DNA of 64,000 bases, from NCBI RefSeq assembly GCF_949769255.1, contig NZ_OX458329.1, positions 806,001 to 870,000 on the forward strand, in the 5' to 3' direction. Shown in pieces: positions 17,380 to 25,517 of this stretch. Within the stretch, counting starts at the first letter, position 1; each line of letters begins with the position of its first letter. The position numbers and the translations under genes were made by a program. The stretch is from Mobiluncus massiliensis (lineage in GTDB: Bacteria > Actinomycetota > Actinomycetes > Actinomycetales > Actinomycetaceae). A model generated the notes under the pieces. That model worked only from the letters and a program-made list of their open reading frames with translations, made no database searches and had not been told where the DNA came from.

Positions 17380-18474
17380 GTGGTTCGAGTTACTGTAGTC
17401 GGCGGCGGTTACGGGGGAATCACCGTAGCCGGCGGTTTGGATGATGTCGCCGAAGTAACTTTGGTGGAGCAAAAAGACCAGTTTGTGCATCACGCGGCGG
17501 CTTTGCGCGCCGCGGTCGACGATATTTGGACCCACACTATATTCATGCCCTACTCGCGCCTGTTGAAGCACGGCCGGGTCGTGCACGGGGAAGCGACCCG
17601 AGTCGAGGGAACCACTGTTCACCTGGCAAATCATGACCCTATTGAAGCTGACTATTTGGTTTTAGCTACGGGAACGACATACCCTTATCCGGCGAAACAC
17701 AATATCCCGACCGCATCGTTGGCGAAACGCCGTCTGGAAGAAACCCGGCGTAACCTGTCTCAAGCGAAGCGGGTTATGTTGGTCGGTGCAGGTACTGTTG
17801 CTATCGAATTCGCCGGCGAGTTGTTCACGAACTTCCCCGATATGGAAATCATCATGGTGGATCGTTCCCCACATATTTTGGGTTCCAACGAGTACGCCGA
17901 AGACTTGCGAAACGTTTTGACCGCGGAGTTGCAGCAGGCCGGTGTACATCTGGTTTTGGGCGCTCCTTTGGCTTACTTGCCGCCGACCGACATCGGCGAA
18001 CTGGCTCCTTTCCACGTCGAGACTGGGGCCGGAGTCGGGATTGACGCGGACATGTGGTTCCTGTGCTACGGCGCTCAAACGGCTTCGGGCTATCTGCGGG
18101 CAAACTACGGTGATTCCCTCAACAGTGAGGGGCAGGTCGCGGTGGACGAATACCTGCGGGTCAAGGGCCAGAATCACGTTTACGCAGTCGGTGACATTAC
18201 CGATGTTCACGAGTCTAAACGGGCTGATGCCGCCCGGGCGCACGCGCGGGTAGTGGTGGCAAACATCAAGGCAGAAATCGCCGGAAATCCCCCTACCACC
18301 ACCTATACCCCTGGCAAGATGTGGATTGTCCTCCCACTGGGGGTCGAGGGCGGAGCCTCGCAGCTGACCGGCCCTAATGGAGAATCTCAAATCGTAGGTC
18401 CTGACGAAACCTCGGAAATCAAAGGCACCGACCTGATGGTGACCATGGTCAGAGGTCAGCTGCACCTGCCTTAG
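17380..18474 (+). CDS. FAD-dependent pyridine nucleotide oxidoreductase (NDH-2/AIFM2-like)
   Basis: A 364-residue flavoprotein starting at GTG 17380 with GGGAGG upstream. Dinucleotide site one is VVGGGYGGITVAGGL (FAD). The second is VGAGTVAIEFAGELFTNFP (NAD(P)H). The FAD-closing motif is VYAVGDITDVHESKRADAARAHARV. The family contains type II NADH dehydrogenases and AIFM2/FSP1-like quinone reductases. No obvious C-terminal membrane helix is seen, so the enzyme may be soluble or peripheral, and the electron acceptor is not determined. A TTAGGATTAAG region near 17320 may hold its promoter. Confidence 0.85.
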   Translation: MVRVTVVGGGYGGITVAGGLDDVAEVTLVEQKDQFVHHAAALRAAVDDIWTHTIFMPYSRLLKHGRVVHGEATRVEGTTVHLANHDPIEADYLVLATGTTYPYPAKHNIPTASLAKRRLEETRRNLSQAKRVMLVGAGTVAIEFAGELFTNFPDMEIIMVDRSPHILGSNEYAEDLRNVLTAELQQAGVHLVLGAPLAYLPPTDIGELAPFHVETGAGVGIDADMWFLCYGAQTASGYLRANYGDSLNSEGQVAVDEYLRVKGQNHVYAVGDITDVHESKRADAARAHARVVVANIKAEIAGNPPTTTYTPGKMWIVLPLGVEGGASQLTGPNGESQIVGPDETSEIKGTDLMVTMVRGQLHLP

Positions 18475-18622
18475 GCCGTTTTTGGCTCAACCGTGGCGAA
18501 TGGTGAGCCCGCACCAGGGCACTGCGCTGGCGTCATCGGTTGGCTTAGGCTCGCGGGAGGAAGCCGCTGGTTTCGCCCGGAATACCCTGCAAACTTTGGT
18601 CGTGCCGATTAGAATTGACCCT

Positions 18623-18991
18623 ATGAGAGATCCTCGCACGGAGTTAGATAATTTGATTGCCGCGTTGCAGCGGCATTTGGAAGTGGCGTCTGTGGCGGAC
18701 AGCGAGATGGACGATTCGCCGGTTCTGAGCAACGCCGAAGAAAAACTTCGTGATGCCTTCTTTACCTATGATGACGCGCTGTTTACCGCCACCGGGGTTG
18801 AGTTGCCTTTCGACATTTTAGACGAGGACGACGATGACTACGATGATGATGACAACGACGACGATGATTTCGTCGATGACCTCGACGATGAAGATGATCT
18901 CATCGATGACTTCGACGGCGATGACGACGACGACAACGATTATCTCGATGAAGGCGATTTAGAGAACTTTGACCTGCACGGCGAGGACTGA
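18623..18991 (+). CDS. Small Asp-rich acidic protein, unknown function
   Basis: A 122-residue protein if translation begins at ATG 18623. I prefer this start because TAGAAT (18610-18615) lies exactly 7 nt upstream, the leaderless layout of this genome; an in-frame GTG/ATG near 18482 would add an atypical Trp/Arg-rich leader. The N-terminal ~70 residues are a helical domain (MRDPRTELDNLIAALQRHLEVAS, EEKLRDAFFTYDDALF). The C-terminal ~50 residues are almost entirely Asp/Glu with a few hydrophobics. Such tails may bind metals or basic proteins. Function unknown. Confidence 0.6.
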   Translation: MRDPRTELDNLIAALQRHLEVASVADSEMDDSPVLSNAEEKLRDAFFTYDDALFTATGVELPFDILDEDDDDYDDDDNDDDDFVDDLDDEDDLIDDFDGDDDDDNDYLDEGDLENFDLHGED

Positions 18992-19051
18992 TTTTCTCTG
19001 TCTCGGTGTCGCCTCTGAGAGGTCACGCTGCGGGCGCGGGGTGCAAAAGCA

Positions 19052-20059
19052 CTAGGCCGCCGGGAGGCGCGGGTCGGACACTTCATCCAATGCCGACATG
19101 ACCTGACGCGGCACTTTCGTGCCTAGTGCCCCCAAGATTTGGTGGAACTGCTCGGCACTGCGCGCACCAACGATAGCGCTGGAGACTCCGGGCTTTTGCA
19201 AAGCCCAAGCCAGCGATACCGCCAGCGGAGAAACCTCCAGGCCCTGCGCCGCGGTCGCCACCGATTCCACAATGCTGCGGTAACGTCCTTGCAGGTAGGG
19301 TTGCACAAAACCCTGCAGGTGAAGGGAGGCTCCACGGGAATCAGGGGGCAGGGAGTTTCGATATTTACCGGTCAAAACCCCGCGTCCTAACGCCGACCAT
19401 CCCAAGAATCCGAATCCCAGCGACTGGGCGGCGGGCAAAACTTCGGCTTCAGCCTGCCGATTTAACAGCGAGTATTCATTTTCCACTGCCGCCAAACCCG
19501 GCACGTTGACCGTGCCTTCCCGCAGGCGCGCCGCCGCGTAAGCGCACTGCCAACCTGCATGGTTGGACAGTCCCACGTACCGCGCTTTTCCGCTCGACCA
19601 GGCCGACCATAACGCGCCCAGCACCAGGTCAAAGTCAGTTTGTGGATCGGGGACTTGAATCAGCCACAAATCTACGTAATCTGTGCCCAGGGTGGACAAA
19701 GTGCGGTCCAGGCTGCTTAACAAATTTTGGCGCGAGGCATCTACGAAAGACTCATCGTGACGCCGTGAAACCCCCGCTTTTGACACAATGACCAGGTCCT
19801 CACGGGGAAAACCGGACGAGTCCGCGCTGGTAGCATCCGCTGCGGTCGAACCGGAGTGACTCAATAGACGGCCCAGCACCTGCTCGGCCTGTCCATCTCC
19901 GTAGGTCGGGGACGTATCGACCAGATTCCCTCCCGCCTCGACAAAGGCCTCTAACTGAGCGGCCGCTTCGGACTCTAAGGTATCTCGACCCCAAGTCAGG
20001 GTTCCCAGTCCCAAGGCTGAAACCCGCATACCGGTATTTCCCAGACGACGCATTTCCAT
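19052..20059 (-). CDS. Aldo/keto reductase
   Basis: A 335-residue (beta/alpha)8 oxidoreductase. It begins MEMRRLGNTGMRVSALGLGTLTWG; DTSPTYGDGQAEQVLGRLL carries the catalytic Asp/Tyr, LVIVSKAG the Lys, and YVDLWLIQVPDPQTDF the position where His is usual. The C-terminal GARSAEQFHQILGALG binds the NADPH phosphate. In the third position I read Q-V-P-D rather than the common H-x-x-D, so the catalytic His appears replaced by Gln. TAGGCT lies 7 nt before the ATG. It is convergent with the acidic-protein gene and lies downstream of the RecB-like gene on the same strand. Confidence 0.87.
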   Translation of the reverse strand: MEMRRLGNTGMRVSALGLGTLTWGRDTLESEAAAQLEAFVEAGGNLVDTSPTYGDGQAEQVLGRLLSHSGSTAADATSADSSGFPREDLVIVSKAGVSRRHDESFVDASRQNLLSSLDRTLSTLGTDYVDLWLIQVPDPQTDFDLVLGALWSAWSSGKARYVGLSNHAGWQCAYAAARLREGTVNVPGLAAVENEYSLLNRQAEAEVLPAAQSLGFGFLGWSALGRGVLTGKYRNSLPPDSRGASLHLQGFVQPYLQGRYRSIVESVATAAQGLEVSPLAVSLAWALQKPGVSSAIVGARSAEQFHQILGALGTKVPRQVMSALDEVSDPRLPAA

Positions 20060-20095
20060 GGTTTCCAGCCTAACCGAGGAAGTGCTCCGAACTGC

Positions 20096-20953
20096 CTAGC
20101 CCGCGTCGGTAGGGCCGATTTCCGCAATTTTTTCCACCTGCGCCGGGTCCAGGTCCGGCGCTGTGCCACCAAAAGCGGGACACAGGTTTTGAAAGTAGCA
20201 CCAGTCGCAGAGCCGGGATTGCCGGGTTTCAAAACGCTTCGCTTGTAGGTGAGCGGCTATGTCTGACCACAACGCGTTAAGTTCAGTTTCAAATTCGCTC
20301 ACATCGGCATCGGTCGGGTCAAACGTCAACACCTGGGGGTTGCCTCCCAAGAACAGCAGCTGGGTGCGTTTGGGGGTGATCTGATACTGTTCCCGGTACA
20401 GCAGGGCATACATTCGCATCTGAAACACATATTCCCCGGTAAAGCGCATATCGGGAGCCTTGCCGGTTTTGTAATCGATAATGCGCACGTCCCCGTTGTC
20501 TGCCTGTTCCACCCGGTCAATGAAACCGCGCAGCCTTAAACCGCTGGATAATACTGTTTCCACCCCCAGCTCCCGGCCGCTGGGACGCAGGCGGCGCGGA
20601 TCTTCCAGGGAAAAATATGCATCAATAAGCTGTCGGGCCGCAGCTTTCAATTCGTCCTCGGAAGTCTGGGCCAGGATTTCAGAAAGTTTGTAGGCTCCGT
20701 CCGTGACCTTTTCCCAAGCGCTGTCCACGGTTTCGCGTACCGTGGGGGCTTGGCGGTCGGCGGGCGGCAAATCAAACATATCCTCCAGCACCTTATGCAC
20801 TAAACTGCCGCGCAGGGCGGCGGGGCTTTGCGGCTCAGGGAGTTTGTCGACATACTTGAAACGCCACTTCAGGGGGCATTGTTGAAACTGTTTCGCCGAA
20901 GATGCCGAAAGCGCCGGGGGACGAGAGGCCTGGGCAGGAACTGATTCACTCAT
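20096..20953 (-). CDS. RecB-family PD-(D/E)xK exonuclease with probable Fe-S cluster
   Basis: A 285-residue nuclease of the Cas4/AddB/RecB class. The nuclease core is visible as GSLVHKVLEDMF, GFIDRVEQADNGDVRIIDYKTGKAP and FQMRMYALLYRE. One Cys near the N-terminus (FQQCPLKWRFKYVDKL) and the C-terminal CDWCYFQNLC cluster make the four-Cys pattern of AddB-type 4Fe-4S nucleases. It is divergent from trmI-arc, a neighbourhood kept in other Actinobacteria (Mycobacterium has a RecB-like gene beside TrmI). TAGCCT lies 6 nt before the ATG, so it is probably leaderless. Confidence 0.85.
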   Translation of the reverse strand: MSESVPAQASRPPALSASSAKQFQQCPLKWRFKYVDKLPEPQSPAALRGSLVHKVLEDMFDLPPADRQAPTVRETVDSAWEKVTDGAYKLSEILAQTSEDELKAAARQLIDAYFSLEDPRRLRPSGRELGVETVLSSGLRLRGFIDRVEQADNGDVRIIDYKTGKAPDMRFTGEYVFQMRMYALLYREQYQITPKRTQLLFLGGNPQVLTFDPTDADVSEFETELNALWSDIAAHLQAKRFETRQSRLCDWCYFQNLCPAFGGTAPDLDPAQVEKIAEIGPTDAG

Positions 20954-21043
20954 GCTTTCAGGCTAATCGCCGGGCCGCCAAAAATCCGTCCGTTTACCAA
21001 CCGATTGTGTCGGGTCGAAAAACCATAGGTTAAGATAAAGGTT

Positions 21044-22099
21044 ATGGCTCAATCTCAGGAAAAACCATCCGTTCCCGGCGGTCCAGCGCGCCGCCGCGGC
21101 CCTTTTCGCAGTGGAGAGTGGGTCCAACTGACCGACGAAAAAGGTCGGGTGCATACGACCCTGCTGCGCGAAAACGGCTATTTCCAATGCCATCAAGGAG
21201 CCCTGCACCACAGGGAAATCATCGGGAAACCGGAGGGCACAATTGTTCCCGCGGAGCGCGGCGAACACCGCTTCACCGCGCTGCGTCCCCTGCTGGTTGA
21301 TTATCATCTATCCATGCCGCGCGGGGCACAAATCCTCTATCCGAAAGATGCCGCGCAAATCGTGATGGAAGGCGATATTTTCCCTGGCGCTAACGTTGTT
21401 GAAGCCGGGGTGGGCAGCGGGGCGATGACCATGAGTTTGCTGGGGGCGGTAGGGCCGTCCGGGCACGTCACCAGTTTTGAGTTGCGTCCAGATTTTGCTG
21501 AGGTAGCGCGCTGCAACGTGGAAATGTGGTTCTGCGGGGAGGTGGACAACTGGGAGTTGCGTCTGGCTGATCTTAGTGAGGGGCTGCACGAGGGCGTGGC
21601 GGACCAGACGGTGGATCGCGTGGTGTTGGATATGTTGAAACCGTGGGAGCACCTGGAACAGGTTCATCGGGTGCTGGTGCCCGGTGGGGTGTTGACCTGC
21701 TATCTTACCACCATTACGCAGCTGGCGCGGATGGTCCAAGACTTACGAAACTTCGGGGGTTTCACGGCCTTGCGCTCCTGGGAGTCCCTGGTCCGACCCT
21801 GGCACGTTGACGGTTTGGCGGTGCGACCCGATCACCGCATGATTGCCCACACCGGATTCATATTTACGGCCCGCCGCCTGGCTGACGGCGAAACTTCCAT
21901 TCGGCACGGCGAAGAAGCGGTTGGTCAGTTCGACCCCCGCGATGCCCTGTGGGAAAACGAGGAGCTTGACTACGAAGCATCGCGGCCGATTTCGGACCAA
22001 AAACTGCGCCGCGTCATCAGGGATGCCCAGGAAAAAGCTGCCTACCAGCGGGAACAGGCGACTCGCCGCACTGTGCTTGAGGAGGACAACGATGAATGA
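21044..22099 (+). CDS. trmI: tRNA (adenine(58)-N1)-methyltransferase
   Basis: A 351-residue TrmI-type enzyme that makes m1A58 in the T-loop of tRNAs. The N-terminal domain (RRRGPFRSGEWVQLTDEKGR) precedes the SAM fold: VVEAGVGSGAMTMSLLGAVG, SFELRPDFAEVARCNVE and VDRVVLDMLKPWEHLEQV, then VLTCYLTTITQL. TAAGAT (21031-21036) lies 7 nt before the ATG with no Shine-Dalgarno, indicating a leaderless transcript. It overlaps arc by 8 nt and is the first gene of the pupylation operon. Confidence 0.92.
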   Translation: MAQSQEKPSVPGGPARRRGPFRSGEWVQLTDEKGRVHTTLLRENGYFQCHQGALHHREIIGKPEGTIVPAERGEHRFTALRPLLVDYHLSMPRGAQILYPKDAAQIVMEGDIFPGANVVEAGVGSGAMTMSLLGAVGPSGHVTSFELRPDFAEVARCNVEMWFCGEVDNWELRLADLSEGLHEGVADQTVDRVVLDMLKPWEHLEQVHRVLVPGGVLTCYLTTITQLARMVQDLRNFGGFTALRSWESLVRPWHVDGLAVRPDHRMIAHTGFIFTARRLADGETSIRHGEEAVGQFDPRDALWENEELDYEASRPISDQKLRRVIRDAQEKAAYQREQATRRTVLEEDNDE

Positions 22100-23675
22100 T
22101 TCTGACACGAGTATTGAGGACTTGAAACGTGAGGTCATCTCCGTTGGCGAACACAACGCCCGCCTGAAAACCGCCCTGCGAGAATCGAAAACGCAACTCG
22201 AGTCCCTGCGCTCCCAACTGCGCCAAATCGGTCAACCTCCCTTGTCACGAGCTATTTTTGAAGGGTTTTCCACCGCCACTGTCCCCGACGCTGACGCGAG
22301 CCAGCCCTCCCGACTGGCCGAGGTTGCTTGGGAAGGCAAACACGTTCGCTTGGCGGTACAGGAATTCGCGGGGGTGGACCAGCTGCAGCCGGGGGACGCC
22401 GTGTGGATAGACGCCACCCCGGTAGTCGTGGGCTTTGCGACCAAGGCCCTGTCTGGCAGCGTGGCGGTCATTCGTGACTTGAAAATGGACCGGGCGGTCG
22501 TGCGGCTGTCCAGCGGAACTGAAATTGTAGTGCGCCTGCGTGCCGGATTCGCCAAAACCCTGAAAGCCGGTGACACCTTGTTGGTGGATACGCGGGCCGG
22601 TTGGGGAATGGAACTGCTGGAAAGTGCCGGCGTGGAACAGGCCCTGCAGCCCGAAGTTTCGGAAGTCACCTATGACGATATCGGGGGACTGGACACGGAA
22701 ATCAAACATATCCGCGCTGCCGTAGAGATGCCCTATACCCATCGCGATCTGTTCGCCTCCTACGGTCTGAGTGCTCCCAAAGGAGTCTTGCTGTACGGGC
22801 CTCCGGGCTGCGGCAAAACCATGCTGGCCAAGGCCGTAGCCACGTCTCTGGCGGTGCAATACGATCAACCCAGCGTGTTCCTTTCCGTGAAAGGACCCGA
22901 ACTGCTGAGCAAGTTCGTGGGCGAAACCGAACGGCAGATCCGCGCTATTTTTGACCGCGCCCGGGAACTGGCGGCGGGTACTCACCCCGTGGTGGTGTTC
23001 TTTGATGAGATGGAGGCCCTGTTCCGTACCCGCGGCTCGGGCATTTCCTCCGATGTGGAAAATATGCTGGTACCCCAACTGTTAACCGAGATGGACGGTT
23101 TGGACGAACTGCGCGATGTCATCGTCATCGGCGCTTCGAACCGGGAGGACATGATTGATCCGGCGCTGCTACGTCCCGGCCGTTTTGACGTCAAAATTCG
23201 CGTGGGGCGTCCGGATGCGTCAGCTGCACGCGGTATTTTGGCGCACCATCTCAGTCCGGCGACCCCTTTCGATGAGGTACAGATGAACGCTGCCGGGGGA
23301 GCGACAGTTTTTGCCGTAAACCTGGTGGAGGCCGCGGTCAATCGCCTATTTGTCCAGGAGCCAGCCACCTATCTGTGTACCTTGCGCTACGTTGAGGTGG
23401 GGGGCAAAGAGCAGGAACGCAAAGTGTTCTTTAGCGACATGATTTCCGGGGCTTTACTGGTTTCGATTGCGAACCAAGCCAAAAATCTGGCCATAGGCCG
23501 CGAACTGAACGGCGAGGGTCGTGGGGTTCGTCTGGAGGACCTCAACGCCGCGCTCACGGACACAATCGCTCAGACCGCGGCGCTCACGGCGCTGCTACCC
23601 CCGGAAGCTCTGGCACGAGACTTGGGAATCAATTGTATCGCCAGCGGGGTAGTCCGCGACCCGTCATATTCCTAG
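22092..23675 (+). CDS. arc: ARC/Mpa AAA ATPase of the Pup system
   Basis: A 527-residue ring ATPase. ATG 22092 follows GAGGAGGACAACG. The N-terminus is a coiled coil (IEDLKREVISVGEHNARLKTALRESK and on), followed by the double OB region and one AAA module. In the module Walker A is GPPGCGKT, Walker B is VVVFFDEME, and the arginine-finger region is near NREDMIDPALLRPGRFD. ARC/Mpa recognises Pup on tagged proteins via the coiled coil and unfolds them. Mycobacterial Mpa ends in a Gln-Tyr-Leu tail that docks on the 20S proteasome; here the last residues are VVRDPSYS, so that tail is absent. No prcB/prcA lies nearby. Confidence 0.93.
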   Translation: MNDSDTSIEDLKREVISVGEHNARLKTALRESKTQLESLRSQLRQIGQPPLSRAIFEGFSTATVPDADASQPSRLAEVAWEGKHVRLAVQEFAGVDQLQPGDAVWIDATPVVVGFATKALSGSVAVIRDLKMDRAVVRLSSGTEIVVRLRAGFAKTLKAGDTLLVDTRAGWGMELLESAGVEQALQPEVSEVTYDDIGGLDTEIKHIRAAVEMPYTHRDLFASYGLSAPKGVLLYGPPGCGKTMLAKAVATSLAVQYDQPSVFLSVKGPELLSKFVGETERQIRAIFDRARELAAGTHPVVVFFDEMEALFRTRGSGISSDVENMLVPQLLTEMDGLDELRDVIVIGASNREDMIDPALLRPGRFDVKIRVGRPDASAARGILAHHLSPATPFDEVQMNAAGGATVFAVNLVEAAVNRLFVQEPATYLCTLRYVEVGGKEQERKVFFSDMISGALLVSIANQAKNLAIGRELNGEGRGVRLEDLNAALTDTIAQTAALTALLPPEALARDLGINCIASGVVRDPSYS

Positions 23676-23687
23676 TCAGGGGCCGGA

Positions 23688-25271
23688 ATGATGACAAATC
23701 AGCGTGTGGTAGGAATCGAAACCGAGTATGGCATCGCGCACGACCCGGATACAGAAGTTTACGCAAATCCCAGTCTGCGGGACAGTCCCGAGGGTTTGTC
23801 CGTGATTGCAGCACAAGCGGTGCGTTCTTGGCAGGCGAGTTTGCGTCCTGACGGGCGGGCGATTGGTTGGGACTGGGACGGGGAAGACCCCTTGAACGAC
23901 CTGCGCGGCACTCGGTTGGAACGTGCCAGCGCTAATCCGACCATGCTGACCGATGATCCCCACCGGTTTGCCCCGGCAGCTTCCCCTGCAGACGCTACCG
24001 CGGATGACACGTTTTCAGCGCAGGAACTGGTGGGTCAATCCTCTCCCATGCTCACGAATGTGGTGTTGACGAATGGGGGACGGTTCTATGTCGACCATGC
24101 TCACCCCGAATACTCCACTCCCGAAGTATTGACCGCCCGCGACGCGGTGGTGTGGGACGTAGCTGGGGAATACGTGGCCAGACGAGCCATGAGTATAGCC
24201 GCCAGCTACGATTCTCCGATTGCGCTGTACAAGAACAACACCGATTCCAAAGGGCTGGCATACGGTTCGCACGAGAACTATCTGTTGGCCCGGGAAGTGC
24301 CGTTTGCGCTGCTACGCGACTGCCTGGTGCCGTTTTTGGTGACACGCCCGGTTATCTGCGGTGCGGGCCGGGTCGGTATCGGGAAAAACAGTGAAACTTG
24401 CGGTTTTCAAATGTCGCAGCGCGCGGATTTCGTGGGGGATTTGGTTGGTTTGCAAACGACTTTCAACCGTCCCATCGTCAATACTCGTGACGAATCTCAT
24501 GCCGATTCAAAGTGGCGCCGCCTGCACGTTATCAACGGCGATGCCAACCGGTTCCCCGGCTCTATCCTGGTAAAAGTCGCTTCGACTAGGGCGTGGTTGG
24601 CGGCTCTGGAAGCAGCTTGGAGGTCCAGTCACAGTGCCCCGCCGGTAGAGGGCCTGTTCCTGGAGTGCGATCCGGTAGAAGCTGGGTGGCAAGTCTCCCA
24701 CGATATTGACTTTGTGACGACCCTGCGGTGTGCTGACGGGACAGAACGCAGTGCTTTGGAGTGGCAGTGGGCGGCAGCGAATACAGTGGCGGATTTCTTA
24801 CATTCCTTAGACCGGGACGTATTGGTGGCGGATGCCCTCATTGATGCTCTGACCTGGGTAGATACCGTGCGAATGCTGCGCGAAGATTCCGGAGCCGCAG
24901 CGCGGCGCATCGAGTGGGTGGCGAAACGCACGATTTTCCAGGCTCTAAGCGAGCGGATTCCCGGGGGATGGTCCAGCGCGAAACTGGCAGCCCTGGATAT
25001 TCAGTGGGCTGATTTGCGCCCCGGTTTGTCTCCGGTGGATAAACTGCGAGCCAAAGGCCATGTTGAGGATGTCGCGCCCGCTACCGAAATTATTTTGGCG
25101 GCTACCCAGCCTCCTGCCGGCACTCGTGCAAAAGTGCGGGGGGATGCGGTAGCTCATCGAAAAGACCTGGTCGCAGCCAGTTGGACATCGTTGGTAGTAC
25201 GTGCCGGGTGGGACCGGCTGCAGCGCGTTTCCCTACTGGATCCGTTCTCGGATGAGGCTCCAACTTCGTAA
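23688..25271 (+). CDS. dop: Depupylase / Pup deamidase
   Basis: A 527-residue Dop, a glutamine-synthetase-like enzyme that removes Pup from substrates and, where needed, deamidates the Pup C-terminus. It begins MMTNQRVVGIETEYGIAH, with the catalytic Glu, and contains GGRFYVDHAHPEYSTPE, LYKNNTDSKGLAYGSHENYLL and RDESHADSKWRRLHVINGD. An insertion between DLRGTRLERASANP and QSSPMLTNVVL matches the Dop loop that separates Dop from PafA. The window's Pup already ends in Glu, so depupylation is the expected activity. The start follows arc by 12 nt. Confidence 0.93.
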   Translation: MMTNQRVVGIETEYGIAHDPDTEVYANPSLRDSPEGLSVIAAQAVRSWQASLRPDGRAIGWDWDGEDPLNDLRGTRLERASANPTMLTDDPHRFAPAASPADATADDTFSAQELVGQSSPMLTNVVLTNGGRFYVDHAHPEYSTPEVLTARDAVVWDVAGEYVARRAMSIAASYDSPIALYKNNTDSKGLAYGSHENYLLAREVPFALLRDCLVPFLVTRPVICGAGRVGIGKNSETCGFQMSQRADFVGDLVGLQTTFNRPIVNTRDESHADSKWRRLHVINGDANRFPGSILVKVASTRAWLAALEAAWRSSHSAPPVEGLFLECDPVEAGWQVSHDIDFVTTLRCADGTERSALEWQWAAANTVADFLHSLDRDVLVADALIDALTWVDTVRMLREDSGAAARRIEWVAKRTIFQALSERIPGGWSSAKLAALDIQWADLRPGLSPVDKLRAKGHVEDVAPATEIILAATQPPAGTRAKVRGDAVAHRKDLVAASWTSLVVRAGWDRLQRVSLLDPFSDEAPTS

Positions 25272-25328
25272 TTGCGTCAATAGCGCATAACCTAATGAAT
25301 TAGACGAAGTAGCACAATGGAGACTGTT

Positions 25329-25514
25329 ATGAAACAAGACCAGACGAATTATCCGGGAACTCCTGCCTCACCTGACTCGAGCGCGGTCCCGTTCGGACGC
25401 GGTCAGATTCAAGAACCGGCCGGACTGGATGACTTGCTCGATGAAATTGAGGACCTTGTCGCCGAGGACGCCGGTACTTTTGTGCAAGGATTTGTGCAAA
25501 AAGGCGGGGAGTGA
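25329..25514 (+). CDS. pup: Prokaryotic ubiquitin-like protein Pup
   Basis: A 61-residue modifier; an ATG 12 nt upstream would give 65. I prefer 25329 because GGAG sits just ahead of it. The N-terminal half is polar and probably disordered (PGTPASPDSSAVPFGRGQ). The second half is the helical ARC-binding part GLDDLLDEIEDLVAEDAGTF. The C-terminus is QKGGE: it ends in Glu, so PafA can ligate it to substrate lysines directly without deamidation of a Gln. It lies between dop and pafA, 3 nt before pafA. Confidence 0.95.
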   Translation: MKQDQTNYPGTPASPDSSAVPFGRGQIQEPAGLDDLLDEIEDLVAEDAGTFVQGFVQKGGE

Positions 25515-25517
25515 ACC

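Noticed and set aside
21843-22091. N-terminal extension of ARC inside trmI
   Set aside because: The frame overlaps trmI coding sequence. GAGGAGG directly before ATG 22092 and the normal ARC coiled-coil start argue for the shorter form.
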